Shown: positions 47,340-60,052, numbered from the stretch's first letter. The stretch is DNA of 64,000 nt from Sarcomyxa edulis (GCA_009761415.1 QUOL01000018.1:434001-498000); one strand, 5' to 3'. Made by a program: numbers and translations. The notes: generated by a model not told the origin, from the sequence alone.

Positions 47340-49692
47340 CGTGCCATCGACGGCACATACTGACAGGGAGGATTCGCTGGATTCGCTTTGGGTGAGGGAT
47401 AAAGATAGTCGTATCGACACTAGGTATCGATATCAGGGTCGAACCTGATCCTCAGAACGTCGTCTTTCCATTCATTGTCCATTCATCTAACTCCGAAATT
47501 CAAACGAGTGCTGTATAAGTACACGAGCAGTAAATTCACTAATGAAACGGAAACGATCAGGAACTAGTTTCGAGACGATGACCAATAGTATTTAGAGCAA
47601 GGCCGTTCATAAATGTTCACGTTCAAGTTCCATTTCAACGTTGAACTTGGCAACAGGCCGAGCTGCCCGGGACCGCAGATAGTCAGTCGTCCGACGCGAC
47701 CAAGCCCTTGACTTTTTTCTGCATGATCAGTTACTCGCCTTCAACCTTTCACTTGTTCGAACGCTAGACCAAGATAGATCGCTACATGCTCGAATCTTGT
47801 CCTACTTTCCAAATGCCCCGCAGATGTCGAGATTGCGGGGGAAAACTCTCCGGACAGGTACTGTGCATGGACGTGATCCGGGTCACCCTGCAATGAAAAA
47901 TCTCTCAAATATTTACGAGTCAACGTATTGCCAAAGTCCAAACACCACATTCTGAGCATTCATCTTAGGCATATCTGGAAAAATTCTGAAGATGTGTAGT
48001 GGCCAAATGCCTCTGCATGGTAGATAATATTGATGAAAACCCGGAAACCCTAAAATCCATAGAAGTGGGTCAAACAGATTTTGCGAGCTCGATGCTCACT
48101 ATTGAGGCTCAAACAGCACAGGAGACAATTTATTTGATGATAAAGAAGATATAGACAGGTTCAGAGAGGTACACTGCTGGAATTGCGTGTATGAGGAGGG
48201 AAATATTACAGAGGCCTTGTAGTGAGTCAGCTCCGGAAAGTGAGACTCAAAACTCACTGTAGATCCATCTGATGCCACAAGTCACTTCCGTCTCTTATGG
48301 TAATGAGATCTTTATGATACACGCCTGAGTTACAGGTGGTCCACCGGGGTATCCGAGTGCTGTCCAGGCAGCACACAATGATTTTAGAGCAGATACGGGT
48401 GTCAAAAATGAGGCTTGGCCGACTTGATTATCAGATAGCAAAAGAACAGATGGAGCAGTCTTCCCTATATTTTCACCAATGGAGCAGTACATGTATGTGC
48501 AATTAATGCAAAAAATACAAAGGAAAACGGAGCATGAGTTGTCGAGGAAATGTTGTTTGACCCGTTACCGTGTGTGACCCGTTACATGTCCAGGCACAGT
48601 AGCAAATTTTGTTATATCACGACGCACGTCCACAAATTCGCAGGTGCGTCTGCAAGTCGTCTGCGATAATAGCATGCTAATGGCTCTAAAAAGGACTGTA
48701 CAGAACTCGTGAGCTCGCGATATCCACCAGAGGATACGCGTCGCAACGACTAGGCCAAGCTTCCCTCTGCTTCCCCTCTTCGCACGAATCCCTCCGCGCG
48801 AATACCCTGGATTCCCGTACTGCTACTGTTTCCCTGTTCTCTACCAGGGAGCTCGTTGACGAAAAACTTAGTCCTCGAGATCACGATGATCGATGATCCG
48901 ACTCTAGACTGGATCGGATACGTCTTTGACTTCGATGCTAGTCTCTTCCAGAGTTTAAAATGTTGATATTGATGCCATGTAGTCAATTCTTGTTCATAGG
49001 ACGTTGCCTATAGAGTCCTTGATCCTCCTCTTTGGCACGCAAGCACGCGCTCACTCATCTTCTGTGCAATCCATGGTCTGTATCAGGTCCCATCTGTGCG
49101 CTCTGATGCGGCTTTGCGACACTTTGTCAATCGTCCCGGTTCTAGTGGATAGGTCCGCTTTTCTTGTCTAAGCACTTCGTCTGGCTGTCTGCTGATGCAC
49201 TTGGGTTGCACTTGGGACGTTTTTACTCGGATCGACGCGACGCTCTATCTACACTGGCTCAAGCAATCATGTTGCACCCTTTGCATGTAATTACTGACTC
49301 GGATATGATATTCCCAAGGCCTTGAGCTTGATACCTCTTGACAGACGCGTGTATATCTGACATCTTCGGGACTTGAGGGAATTATTGGATTGCCCTCTTC
49401 ATTTTTACTTGGATACGTGTATCCAATTTGCACCTCTTTCTACTCGTTTACTCAACCTGAATCGACATTGAATATACTTCAAAAGCCGTAATATAAACTC
49501 AAGCTTGCATGGAAGTGTGATGTAAGATGGAAGCCTCCACGAGGCTTCAAAGACCTGCCTTTGACAGCGTGCCCTCTTCACGCCTCCTCCACGCTTTGTG
49601 CGTAGGCCTCCTCCTTTTCATCGCGTTTTTTCCATCTTTCTTTCGTTCTCCCAACTCACCTTTCATCTTCAACTTAATCGCTCCTTTTTATT
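47340..49692. other. Longest gene-poor stretch, 2.35 kb
   Basis: No supported gene. Short minus-strand frames at 47741-47959 and 48295-48492 (the latter with a real ATG and 65 residues, LTPVSALKSLCAAWTALGYP) lack recognisable motifs; the second could be a small protein. The last 200 bases are pyrimidine-rich and act as 5' flank of the next gene. No transposase, long terminal repeat or inverted repeat was noticed, but a self-comparison was not possible. Confidence 0.45.
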
Positions 49693-52480
49693 ATGTCTTT
49701 CTCCTCGATGTTGCCGAGTTCACCCTCTCAAATCGCCCTCAATGCGAATCGTATCAAACGCAAACCCCCGCCAACGTTTACACCGTCAGAAAGGTACCCA
49801 CCTCCAGATCCAACAGACCCTTTCGCGCCTTTATGGGTCTTACGCGCCCGGACTTCGAGCAGTATTCTTCAGTTGAGTCAAGAAGACCTCCGAAAGCCCG
49901 TCAGACAACCGTCCTACGACCTTTTTTCGACCTCGCCCGCGTCAGGCGAAACAGTACGCGTAGATTCACCGTATTCGTACCGTGGCTCGCCTTTACATTA
50001 TGGATACGCGTCCGAAAACGAGATGCCTGGTTACACACCATTTCAGGCTCAGCCTAGGCATGCGCGCGAGATCCATTACAGAAGACGTTCGCAATCTGTG
50101 GCAGTTTTGCCATCTCCAACTGCATCGTCGCCGTCGTCTTATAATTATGGCCATCGTTCGTATTTTCTACGGGCAGACGTTATGACCCCACCTCCTCGTC
50201 CAGATTCCGATGCGGGGCTCAGATCAGCGTGGCTATCTTCCCCAGAGATGGTTCCAGATGATGGTAACAGTGACACTGATTACGAGCAGACTCCCGATGT
50301 TCAGCGCCCAGGTGCACAATTTCCAGAAAGCCAGTACCAGTTCCCTGCTTGTACGAGAAGCACCACCGGACCTTCCCCGAGTCCTAGCGTCATTTCGGAC
50401 GCGAGTAAAGGCAGCAGATTGGGCCGGATGTTGCTCCCAAAAAGGAGTGTCATCAGCCTCGAGCTGAATCTCAACATACGTCGCCCGCGTACTGCGCCTT
50501 CGTGGGGTACGAGTTACGGACCAGAAAGCGAGAATAGGGTCCGAAAAGAGTCTATATCGTCTCCTTTGACAGCTTCAGCACCTTTTGCGCACATGGACCC
50601 CGTTCCCATCGTCAACAGCTCGACATCGCAATTGAGTTTAGATGTCCAACCAGCCCAAAAAGTCGCGAGTCCCCCACCACGTATGCTACGAAAGTCCACC
50701 GGAGCAGTAGTTGTCACTCTCCAGCAAAAGCCCTCCTCATCTTCGTCGCTCACTTCGACATCCGCCTCGTCCTCTTTCCGCCTCGAGCCTTTCACCGAAT
50801 TTGATACTGCTGAGCATGGATACAACACCCAGCCCGAGATGCAACCACGTCCTTCACGAACACTACCACACTTCGGTAGACCGCGACCACTTGGCGCACA
50901 AAATCAACATCGCACTCGTCGGGCATCCGTAGGCGGCACATTCCCCGATCCTAGTTTGAGCCTCGGTCCATACAATTCCCGATCGCATGCGTCTTCATAC
51001 GTTCACATATCTTCCCCTTCCCCCTCCCTATCCTACGTGTCTGAATCGGGATCATTCACCTCCCCTCGATCACCTCCAAGACCTCCCCATCACAAAGAGA
51101 AACCGTCGGTGTCCATGTCCATATCCGCAGCGTCGCTGAGAAAAGGTCCGAAAGTATCGTTGCCGCCAAGTTATCGGCCTATGTCAGGAACTAGAGGACG
51201 CTCGTCGTCACACGGAAAACGGAGGGACACCCGAGAGAGTTTCGAGCCATTTGACGAAAACGCACTTCCTACCGCCGAACAACTAGCTAAAGCCGCCTCA
51301 AAGATAGTGATTGCCGAGAATGGGCTACGAGTGACATTCGGTGAGCTTTGGGCAAAACAGAAGACGGTGGTGATATTCATCAGACATTTCTGGTGAGTGA
51401 GCTTCCTGACCGTCATAATGCCACTCACTGACCTACCGACATATACACAGGTGTCCACTGTGCCAGGACTACATGTACTCGATTTCGCGAAACGTCAATC
51501 CAGCGATCCTAGCCAAATCGGACGTGAATCTGATTATCATCAGTAACGGATCCCCGAACATGATCAAATCGTATCGTCAAATATTCCAGACTCCGTTTGC
51601 TGTATATGTAGATCCGACGATGGAGCTCTACACCGCTTTGGGGATGACGTTACGGTCTGTAGTAGTGGAAAAGGATAGGCATCGACGAGGAGCGAGGAAC
51701 AGTGGTAGTGGGACTGAGAGTGAGAGAGAAGGAGGGAATTACGTCCGACATGGATTGATGGGTGGTATTGCGATGGTGGTCGTTCGTGCGGTCAGAGTGG
51801 GGATGCCTGTGTGGGAGAAGGGAGGCGAGATTGGACAGTTGGGTGGGGAGTTCGTGCTTGGGCCTGGGTTTGTGGATGTTCTTCTTTCATGTGGACCTTG
51901 AGAGATACTGATTCAAGACTTGATTAGAATGGCATGTTCTTTCGCGCATCGTATGCCCAACACCAGAAGCCATGCCCCGATTATGGATGTCCTTCAAGCT
52001 GCTGGGGTCAAGCCTATGCCTACGCTTCGACGGCGCACCGGATCAGCGATGGGTCACGCGAGGAGAAGAGGCAACATGGCCATGAGGGCGTCTGCCCAAG
52101 AGCGGGAATCCCTGCCGTCGTTCCTGCAGATGACGGAAGAAGAGGAAAACATGTGGATGGAGGGGCGAAGGAAGAGTCTGGAAAGATTGAAAAGGAAGAA
52201 GAGCTTCCGAAGGGCTGGTAGTCCAGGTCCGGAATGTGCTGTTGATGTGTGTATTGTGGGTGAGAGGTCGGCCAAAAATGAACTTGAGGAGGTCATTGTG
52301 ATTGGGCGAGAAGAGGGGGACATCATCAAAGAGGAAGATGAAAGTGAGGGCAAAGCGGGTGAGGATAACGGGACAACGGCGGCCAACGAAGATATTGGAG
52401 ACAACGACAAGGTCGTCATATTCGAAGAGGAACGCGCAGCTTCTCGGATTTCGAAAATCGAGGGTGCGACAGAAGGGTGA
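49693..52480 (+). CDS. AhpC/TSA-like (AhpC-TSA_2, thioredoxin-fold) protein with long disordered N-terminus
   Basis: Peroxiredoxin-like fold of the PRXL2/AAED1 group. Exon 1 is 49693-51392; about the first 500 residues are serine/proline-rich and disordered. The domain begins near LPTAEQLAKAASKIVIAENG, VTFGELWAKQKTVVIFIRHFW and, across intron 51393-51450 (58 nt), CPLCQDYMYSISRNVNP (CxxC-like redox motif). Then LIIISNGSPNMIKSYRQIFQ, FAVYVDPTMELYTALGM and LGGEFVLGPG. Intron 51868-51927 (60 nt) joins GPG to MACSFAHRMPNTRSHAPIM, followed by a charged tail (SLERLKRKKSFRR, glutamate-rich end) and TGA at 52480. The redox cysteines suggest antioxidant activity, but the long tails point to a regulatory or scaffold role. 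Agaric relatives with this layout are common. Confidence 0.82.
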
Positions 52481-53000
52481 GATTGTGACTCGCCGTTGGG
52501 CGATATTGGTGGATGAAGATCGTGAATTCAGGAAATCACGAAAGAGGGAGAATCTCGAACATTTCGTTCTTAGCTGTAAAACATTATTATTAGTATTATC
52601 TTACCTGTAATATTTTCGTATGTAACTGTCGATAGTCCTTGCAATGGATCAAGGGCTCCACTCTGATTCGGCGTGAAGCATTCGAATCTGAGTGAGAGGT
52701 GTCAGTAGCGTTGAAAAATGGCTTGGGGTAAATTTTGTTTTGATGTGCTCGCCAGGTCAAAGAAATGGAAAATGCCCAAGATAAGAGTTGCAATGTATAT
52801 GGATACAGAAACGCAGATGAGAGATGTCTATTCCAACAGGTAGGGATACAGAAATTGAATTTGTGGAAACCATCGGAAGGAAGTGGCACAGGGTAGAGGG
52901 AATGTTGCGGATCGGAAGGTGCGTAAGTGTTCCTAGAGAGAATACGATGCGAGTCCGCGGGGAGGTCACCGTCCCCTTTGATTCGAAATTGGTCCAAAGA
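52481..53000. other. Convergent 3' spacer between AhpC-like and eIF6 genes
   Basis: About 520 nt, no supported gene. AT-rich segment with CTGTAAAACATTATTATTAG near 52575, a plausible polyadenylation region. Confidence 0.4.
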
Positions 53001-53975
53001 TTATGCCCAATTGTCGATGAGAGAATCACGCATTTCTCCGATGACTGCTGTAGAATCTTGGCCTTGGAGTTCTGAGGAGAGGGCGATTGATCAGAAATTG
53101 CGCAAGAGATGAAGATCGTTATATGCAACGCACTGAATGTAGCCTCGATAACACTGATTTCTGTCGCCGTTGTCTCCAGACCGGTGAATGCACACCAATC
53201 GTTTACTACCAGTCCAGCACCAATGACATCTGAACCACGATTGACGGTTCCAGCCTACACATATTCGATCGATGAATCCTGCTATGAGTTTTTTCGAGAG
53301 AAAAAGATACTCACCACTAATGGAATCTGGAGCAGACTACTCAGTTCATCCTGATCCTGCACGCTAGTTTTCGGATGTACTAGACCACCTTGATTGGTGA
53401 TCGCACAGTAACTTCCAACTAAAACGTTCTCAGCGACTGTTTGCCGGAAAACTTCGACTTTTAGGACATCTGCGATGATCTCTTCGGTCTCGCGATCTAC
53501 GTCTGGGTGGACCAAAGCGACGTAATCGTTGCAAGCAATGACGTTTCCGAGAGCGGATAGACGCTCTTCTACTCGTTGGATGGCTACGGCATCAGGGAGG
53601 GAATTTCGGAGATGTTGTAGCTCTTGGTCCGTTGTCGTTGAGGGTACTAGCAATCCATGACGGTTGCCTATAATACCCAACGTCAGGATGGTACGACAAA
53701 AGGACTCGATGGTCTATCAGACATACCAGCAGTCAGTCTTCCGACAATCCGCGTTCCTCCAATGCTGGTGTGCACGATGGGAATAACATCACCGAGCTCA
53801 CTCTCAAACGCAGAGTAAAAATTTGTGCTGCCCTGGATGGCAGCGAGACAGTAACTGTTTGTCAATTTTGCGAATACGCCGATATCGCTGCTGTTTTCGA
53901 ATTGAATACCTAGTACGAAATTGGGTAAGAATGAGTACGAAAAAATACGGGAAAAAAGTACGTACGAGTGGCCAT
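53001..53975 (-). CDS. TIF6: Eukaryotic translation initiation factor 6 (eIF6/Tif6)
   Basis: Nucleolar and cytoplasmic anti-association factor that binds the 60S subunit and is needed for its biogenesis. The first exon is only ten bases (ATG GCC ACT C at 53975), spliced to GTATTCAATTCG giving [19 protein letters not shown]. Then [95 protein letters not shown], and near the end [13 protein letters not shown] across an intron, [18 protein letters not shown] with TAA at 53001-53003. About 245 residues, five or so exons, no defect seen. Gene family identification is certain. Confidence 0.95.
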
Positions 53976-54289
53976 GGTTTAAGAAGACTTATAGGGTGAT
54001 TTCTGGTCTCTTGTTGTAGTTTTGGGTGGCTGAGTTGAGTGTTGAAGGAGGAAGAGGATGTAGCTGGATGTTGTGGGAGGGAAGGGACTAGGCGTGCTAC
54101 TTATAAAAACTTTTGAAGTCACGAATCACGATCGCGGTTCCGAATTCTTCATCTTGAACTCTCTTGCCCTGCCACTGTCGCTCGTGTTACCCTTCGATTT
54201 CTTAGCGGATTGACTCGACCAGTATTCAAAGGTTATCGGCTGGTTTCGAGGTTCCGAAGACTGATATCGAGTCAGGAAAACGACACCGA
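53976..54289. promoter_or_regulatory. Shared promoter of eIF6 (-) and NDUFAF7 (+)
   Basis: 314 nt between divergent start codons. A TATA-like ACTTATAAAAAC lies near 54100-54111 and serves the minus gene by distance. Confidence 0.4.
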
Positions 54290-55920
54290 ATGCTGAGATC
54301 TTTCCGGGCTGGACGGAACACCTTGTTGTTCTCGAGGACACTGCAAAGATCTACCCCATATCTCAGATGCGGGAGACGTTACTCTGATGCAGGTAATGTG
54401 TCCATGACCAAAATTGAAAAGATCATCTTCGACAACATCAAGGTATGTCGGCGTTGTCCTTGCGTTGACCTACATTCATCGAGATTCTCGAAGAGCACTG
54501 GTCCAATAGATTTTGGCAGATACATGAATCTATGTCTTTCACATCCTACACATGGATATTATATGGACCCCTCGAACCCCGTGTTTGGTCCTCGAGGTGA
54601 TTTCATCACTAGCCCCGAAATCAGTCAAGTGTTTGGAGAGGTAAGTACACAAGAATCTCTGCGGAATACAAACAACTAGCTGTTGATGGTGACAAGTTAG
54701 TCGCCGTCTGGCTTTTGTCCCAATGGATGAACGCGGGAAGTCCGTCTCAATTTCGGTTAGTCGAACTTGGTCCGGGACGAGGAACACTCATGGAAGATAT
54801 CATCCGAGTTAGTTCTCTGTTCAATTCCAATGCATTGTTTCTGTTCCAATCCTAATTGGAATAAGGAAAGGTTGTATCACGGCTTGCACCGTCCGCCTTG
54901 AAAGGTGTTCATCTTGTTGAGACCAGTGACGCCATGAGGTCAAGCCAATCAGAAAGACTACGTCCCAAAGCCCAGCAAGGCGGATGGTATACAGTCTGGC
55001 ATGAGTCTCTCGAAGACATGGAACTTGAACCTAACATATATACCATGGTCGTCGCCCACGAATTCTTCGACGCGATGCCCATACATGTTCTGAAAGTACG
55101 TCCACGCGTTTCGGGTCATGATTTTTATTGCTTACAGACGCTTGCAAGAAAACTGCAGAAGGATGGAGAGAACTCTTGCTAAGCGCTACGTCAGATCCTG
55201 CAAAACCTCTCCAGCCTGTCCTCTCTCCTTCACCGACGCAATTGTCCATGGTCCTGCCAGCTCTGTCCTCTCGTTTCAAGGACTACCCTGAAGGTGCCAC
55301 AGTAGAAGTGGCCCCAACGTCGTATCTGACTGCTCAGCAGATCGGCAACGTTCTCCGCGGAACCAAGGGTCCGAATAACGAAGGAGTAGGTGGTTGTGCG
55401 TTGATCGTAGATTATGGAGGCGACAAGGCTTTTGGAAATTCATTTCGGGTCAGTTCGCATATGGTTTCGCATGCTTGCCTTCACTCATTCGTTGTAAATT
55501 AGGCATTCAAGGACCACAAGATTGTCGACGTCTTTCATCGTCCAGGAGAATGTGACTTGACGGCCAATGTCGATTTCAGACTCTTGATAGAAGGCGTCAC
55601 TAAGCCATCTGGTTAGCACTTTTCCCTCCAAGTTTTGCTGTACTTCCATATCTGAACATCGTTCTGACTTTCTAGTGACTACCCACGGGCCGATCTCTCA
55701 GGTTAGATTCCTCGAGGGCATGGGTTTGGCGGTTCGAGTAGATGCTTTGAAACGAGCTGCAAAATCTGAAGAGCGTAAAGATGCCATTGGAAAAGCTGCA
55801 GGACGGCTTGTGGATCTGACTGGGATGGGAAGCGAGTACAAGGTCCTAGGCGTTACTTGTCCCAGTGTGGCTACCCGTGATCTGTCGGACGCCTCGAAGA
55901 GCAATGTGTGGCCGTTTTGA
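54290..55920 (+). CDS. NDUFAF7: NDUFAF7-like arginine methyltransferase, complex I assembly factor
   Basis: Mitochondrial protein that symmetrically dimethylates an arginine in a complex I subunit (NDUFS2) and is needed for assembly. ATG 54290 opens a basic, hydroxylated presequence (LRSFRAGRNTLLFSRTLQR). The SAM-dependent methyltransferase (Methyltransf_28/DUF185) follows: GPIDFGRYMNLCLSHPTHGYY, FGPRGDFITSPEISQVFGEL, LVELGPGRGTLMEDI (SAM loop), IYTMVVAHEFFDAMPIHVL, ALIVDYGGDKAFGNSF, VFHRPGECDLTANVDF and QVRFLEGMGLAVRV. About seven introns, all frame-preserving; TGA at 55918-55920. Length near 430 residues is usual for the family. Confidence 0.93.
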
Positions 55921-56174
55921 TGTGGCGGTCAAATAATTTGCATTTTCTATGGTCGTCTGGAATTCGAACCAGCGTTATCTACGGGCATGAAAGTTAAGGA
56001 TCTCTCGTATTTTTGAACCTTGCATTCAGAGGCAGGACTTTAGGTCAACCGATGTTGATCGGACCCGCACGTGTCGTGGGTTATTGCCATGCTCGATGAT
56101 TTCAAATTGATTCAAGTTGGAAGCAAGGTATCATCTTGACCACGAACTGCGCAACCCAACTCGTAGATGAGTCT
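55921..56174. promoter_or_regulatory. Short spacer and ATG15 upstream region
   Basis: About 250 nt. A GGAATTCGAACCAG motif near 55958 resembles a tRNA T-arm on the minus strand, but no matching acceptor or anticodon arm was found. Confidence 0.4.
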
Positions 56175-57913
56175 ATGCTGCCCACGGCGTTGACGAGCCT
56201 TATCGTCCTTCTTCTGGACTTCTTCACTTATCCAGGGACTCCAGCATCTAGCGGGAAGAAGTCAGAGACTTTGACTTTCGAACTGCGGCACCTCCACGCT
56301 GTTTCATCCTCTGCTCACGTCGTCTTCTCGGATTTTCATGATCATGATGTTGCTAACAGTGCCAGTAATACCAACGCCGGAAACTATACCCAAACCACTT
56401 ACTCCCTCCAAACGCGTCGCACTGCATCATATCGTCCTTTATCTTTCGCAGCGTTCTCACAGGCCAGAGCATGGTCCATGAAATTTGGTCAGAGTCAGAG
56501 TATACCCTGGGAAGAAGATGAGATACTAGGCCCGGATGTCGAAAGTCGAGAGACGTTATTGGAACTAGCCAAGATGACGAATAACGCGTACGTTGAGCCA
56601 GAGGACCCAGCCTGGTATGACTTGGATGGAAATTGGACGATCGTAAGCAGACTTGTATTCATGTTGTGTGTTTTCTAGTTTTGACCAGCTTCTAGTCGTA
56701 TCCTTTTGGATGGGAAGCGGGCGCTGACGGCTTCAGGGGACATGTGTTCGCTACTCCCGATAATTCTACAGTTGTAATTTCCATCAAAGGTACTTCTGCC
56801 AATGGAGTCTTTGGAGGTGGAGGTCCTACTGTGAAGAAGGACAAACTGAACGACAATCTACTATTTAGGTATGGAATATCAAGGTCTTCATGGTACCTAG
56901 TCGCTTGGCTGATACTTTCTGATTCTTAGCTGTTGCTGTGCTCGTATAGATTGGACTTGGACTACGGTCTGTGGTTGCTATCGTGGTGGGTGGAAGTGCG
57001 ATCAACAGTGTGTCGAGGACGCACTGATAGAGAAGAGCTTATTTTACCCTATTGGAACCGTGAGTAAAGTGCCGAAGCGACGTCTCGCAATCTTGTCATT
57101 GACTCGACATCCAGAATCTGTATAATAACTTGACCTACATGTACCCCGACTCAAATATCTGGATAGTGGGCCACTCTCTGGGTAAGCCTCCCTCATTGTT
57201 CTGTTCCATCGAGATGCTACAGGTCTTACATTCAATCGATCGCAGGTGGTGCTCTCGCAGGTTTATTAGGTGCCACTTTTGGCTCCCCAGTTGTGACATT
57301 CGAATCCCCTGGCGAGAAAATGGCGGCTACCCGTCTACATCTACCATCACCGGTAAGAAAGAGATGTCCTGACCCTTAGAGAAGTACTGAAAAGTCTCGC
57401 ATTATCAAGCCATCGACTCATCATATCACCCATGTATACCATTCCGCAGACCCAATACCTATGGGTACGTGCAACGGGGTGCTATCATCTTGCGCCATTG
57501 GTGGTTATGCTATGGAATCCAGGTAAACATCATTTTTGTGAACAACTATGTGTTGATTGACCTCTCGTAGATGTCATCTAGGCAAATCTATCATCTACGA
57601 TACGGTATCGAATTACTCGTGGCCCGTGGATATACGCACGCACACTATTGTGAACGTCATTGAACGGCTGCTGTCTCAGCCGTGGCCTCCCAGCGTGGAG
57701 ATTGGCAGAGAAGTGCCAGAAGCGATGCCTGAGGAGGATTGTGTGGTAAGCGATCCGTTACAAGTTGCGATACAGGAATCTCCGCTCATACGTCTGTGTT
57801 CTTTCTTCTAGGAATGTTATAGCTGGGACTATGGCGATTATCCAAGTAGTAAACGAAAAGGGTATCAGGAAACCACAAGTACATCTGTATATATGAGTAA
57901 CAGTTCCAACTAA
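56175..57913 (+). CDS. ATG15: Atg15-like vacuolar phospholipase (class 3 lipase)
   Basis: Lipase needed to disintegrate autophagic bodies in the vacuole; reaches it through the multivesicular-body route as a type II membrane protein. The first real ATG is 56175 ([17 protein letters not shown]), giving a hydrophobic signal anchor; the longer frame starts with TTG. Motifs: [104 protein letters not shown] (catalytic serine in GHSLG, completed across an intron), [30 protein letters not shown] (catalytic Asp) and [16 protein letters not shown] at 57911-57913. Convergent with the next gene with three bases between stop codons. Confidence 0.92.
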
Positions 57914-57916
57914 CAC

Positions 57917-58763
57917 TCAGCGTGATGGTGGTCGATGGCCATGGTGAGCTTTACGTCGTGGAGAGCGCGACCTCGAATTTCGTCTGCGATTGCGACCGTA
58001 CCCATCTTCTGCGTCTGGTCGTCTGTATCCCCTTTCCTTTGATCGATCCTTTTGGTTGTTGTGACCCTCATCTATGACCAAGGTTTCATCCATATCCTCG
58101 TTCTTGATCTGCACAATATCATCCCCTTCACTATGACTCTGCCCCAGCGCCGCCTCCTGCTCTTTCTCCTTCCTCCGCTTCCACATCAGCTTATCAACGC
58201 ACCTCTCACATAGCACCACCTTCACTAACGCTGACTTCAGTTCTCCATGCTCCGTATATGTAAACGGCAACTCGAGAGTCGCCAACTTGGGTTTTCGTTT
58301 CCGTTTCTGACGCCTGTCATCAGAACATCGCGGAGGAGATGCAGGATCAGTATGATGGTGTTCGCAGCGGGTATTCCCACATGTCTCTTCTCCAGCACCA
58401 GAGAGCACTTCCTCTTCCGTCCTCCAGCGCAGTGCAAACTGTATTGTCCGCATCACAGTCAACGATGGAGAACCCAAACTTATAACCCATAAACGCACAC
58501 TTCCAGATTTGTAGTGTTTGAGGTCACATACTGCGAATTCGCGGTAGAGACTGGCGTAGTATTTGTACGCTAGCTGTTCGTCCCATGAGAGGTTTTTGGT
58601 GTCCCGGTCTTCTTCTCGCAGAAATCTAAACATCATGCAGTCATAAAACAGGGAATGTCAAAATGCTTCATGGGGCGACTGACTTGTGTGAAGCTTTGAG
58701 AATCTCGAATTCCGTCCTTCCGGGAGGACCTGATGGTGTTGAGGAGCTAGCGTATAGTGCCAT
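57917..58763 (-). CDS. FRA10AC1-like nuclear protein
   Basis: Homolog of human FRA10AC1, a nuclear protein linked to spliceosomal complexes. ATG 58763 gives MALYASSSTPSGPPGRTEFE; an intron (GTCAGT to GTTTAG) joins ILKASHK to FLREEDRDTKNLSWDEQLA. Next come AYKYYASLYREFAVCDLKHY, then an in-frame 3n intron (GTGCGT to ATACAG) that an ORF reading would translate, then FALRWRTEEEVLSGAG, CGNTRCE (zinc-like cysteines), LPFTYTEHGELKSALVKVVL and CERCVDKLMWKRRKEKE. The C-terminus is acidic then arginine/serine-rich (RNSRSRSPRRKAHHG), as in RS splicing proteins. Stop at 57917, three bases from the ATG15 stop. Confidence 0.88.
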
Positions 58764-58929
58764 GGTGTCCAGACAGTGGCGGTTAATTATAAGAGAGAGT
58801 CACGTACTCGGACCATCCGCGTCTGGGACCGTGACTCTCTCACTCAACTCTCACCCAGGGCCATACGGTGACCAAGGGCTATCAGGACTGCCAGTGCAAG
58901 TCATTCATGACATTTGCTGAACTCCTCTT

Positions 58930-59150
58930 GCCTCTGTTATTTGATAGGTCGAGTAGCATGGATCCGGATTCCGGATTCTCGTTTTTTGCATTTGACTCGC
59001 ACAAATAGGATCCCTTCCGATCTCGAAACACAAAGTATAATATTGCAAGAGAGCGCTGAACTATCTGCTCTCGAATTCAGGACAAAAGACCTCTCCCTCC
59101 AAGCCTCTCTCTCCACGCACACACACAACTTTACATGCAGTGTTCCCTAA
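58930..59150 (+). pseudogene. N-terminal relic of an F-box gene
   Basis: The open stretch reads IPDSRFLHLTRTNRIPSD, then ETQSIILQESAELSALEFRT and KDLSLQASLSTHT, the same order as the starts of both full F-box genes (TADPRFSHLFRTNVVPSD and HLTRTNEAPSD followed by a heptad-rich coil). No ATG in the frame begins it well, and no F-box or leucine-rich part follows before the APH gene at 59276. It is best read as a truncated duplicate. Confidence 0.65.
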
Positions 59151-59275
59151 CGCGTACGAGAATCCTCCACAGCAGTACTCTCTCCTCTTTGCGTCCAGCA
59201 TGTCTATCCTTTCTCTCGTCAACCTTCATCTCCACTCCGACCTCTCTGCATCTGCCACGTCGTTCATTGTCGACG

Positions 59276-60020
59276 ATGCCAGGTTCTCCCAACAATCTCT
59301 TCGAATACACGTCAGGATCATGGCTGTAAGTTGTGTATACATGTTGCTCTCCCAGCATACGTTACATGTCTCTAATGCCACACGACTTTCAGCGTCAATA
59401 AGGATCTTCGTCTCGCAGAGCGCAAGCATGACTTCGACGACGATGAGCTCCGTCGGCTTGCGGCACAGTCCGTCGGTCGGACGCTTCAGGACGTCGACAC
59501 CATGAAGAAGCTTGACGAGGGAGGCTTCAACCGCATCTTCCTCATCACCATGCACGACGGGTTCTAGATGATCGCACGCATCCCGTACCCCGTCACGGAG
59601 CCCAAATTCTACGCCGTTGCCAGTGAGGTTGCTACGATGGCCCTCCTCCGTGCCCATGACCTGCCCGTCCCCAAGGTGTACGGTTACTCTCCTACGTCGG
59701 ACAACGCTGCGAAGACCGAGTACATCTTCATGGAGTTTGTGAAGGGTACGAAGCTCACAGACCTGTGGATGCACCTAAAGGAAGCGGATCTCGCCTCCAT
59801 CTTGCGTCAGCTTGTTAAGCTCGAGAACCAAATCATGTCGATCACCTTCCCGGCTGGTGGAAGTCCGTATTACGTCGACGACTTGCGAAAGGTAGCAGGG
59901 GATAAGGCAGGCATCCCGATGTTGTTCAATGGCGAGCACTTCTGTATCGGTCCAGATGTCAGGTTGCATATGTGGTATGGGAGGCGATCGGAGCTCGGTG
60001 TGGATCGAGGGCCATGTACG

Positions 60021-60052
<32 letters not shown>

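Noticed and set aside
49527..50057. 176-residue frame overlapping the AhpC-like gene start
   Set aside because: Different frame from the domain-bearing ORF, which has a long open exon and recognisable C-terminal domain; this is a shadow.
55950..56030. Possible tRNA on the minus strand (GGTTCGAATTCC T-arm-like motif)
   Set aside because: The T-loop has eight bases, no complementary 5' acceptor stem is found within tRNA distance, and the anticodon arm candidate has a loop of wrong size.
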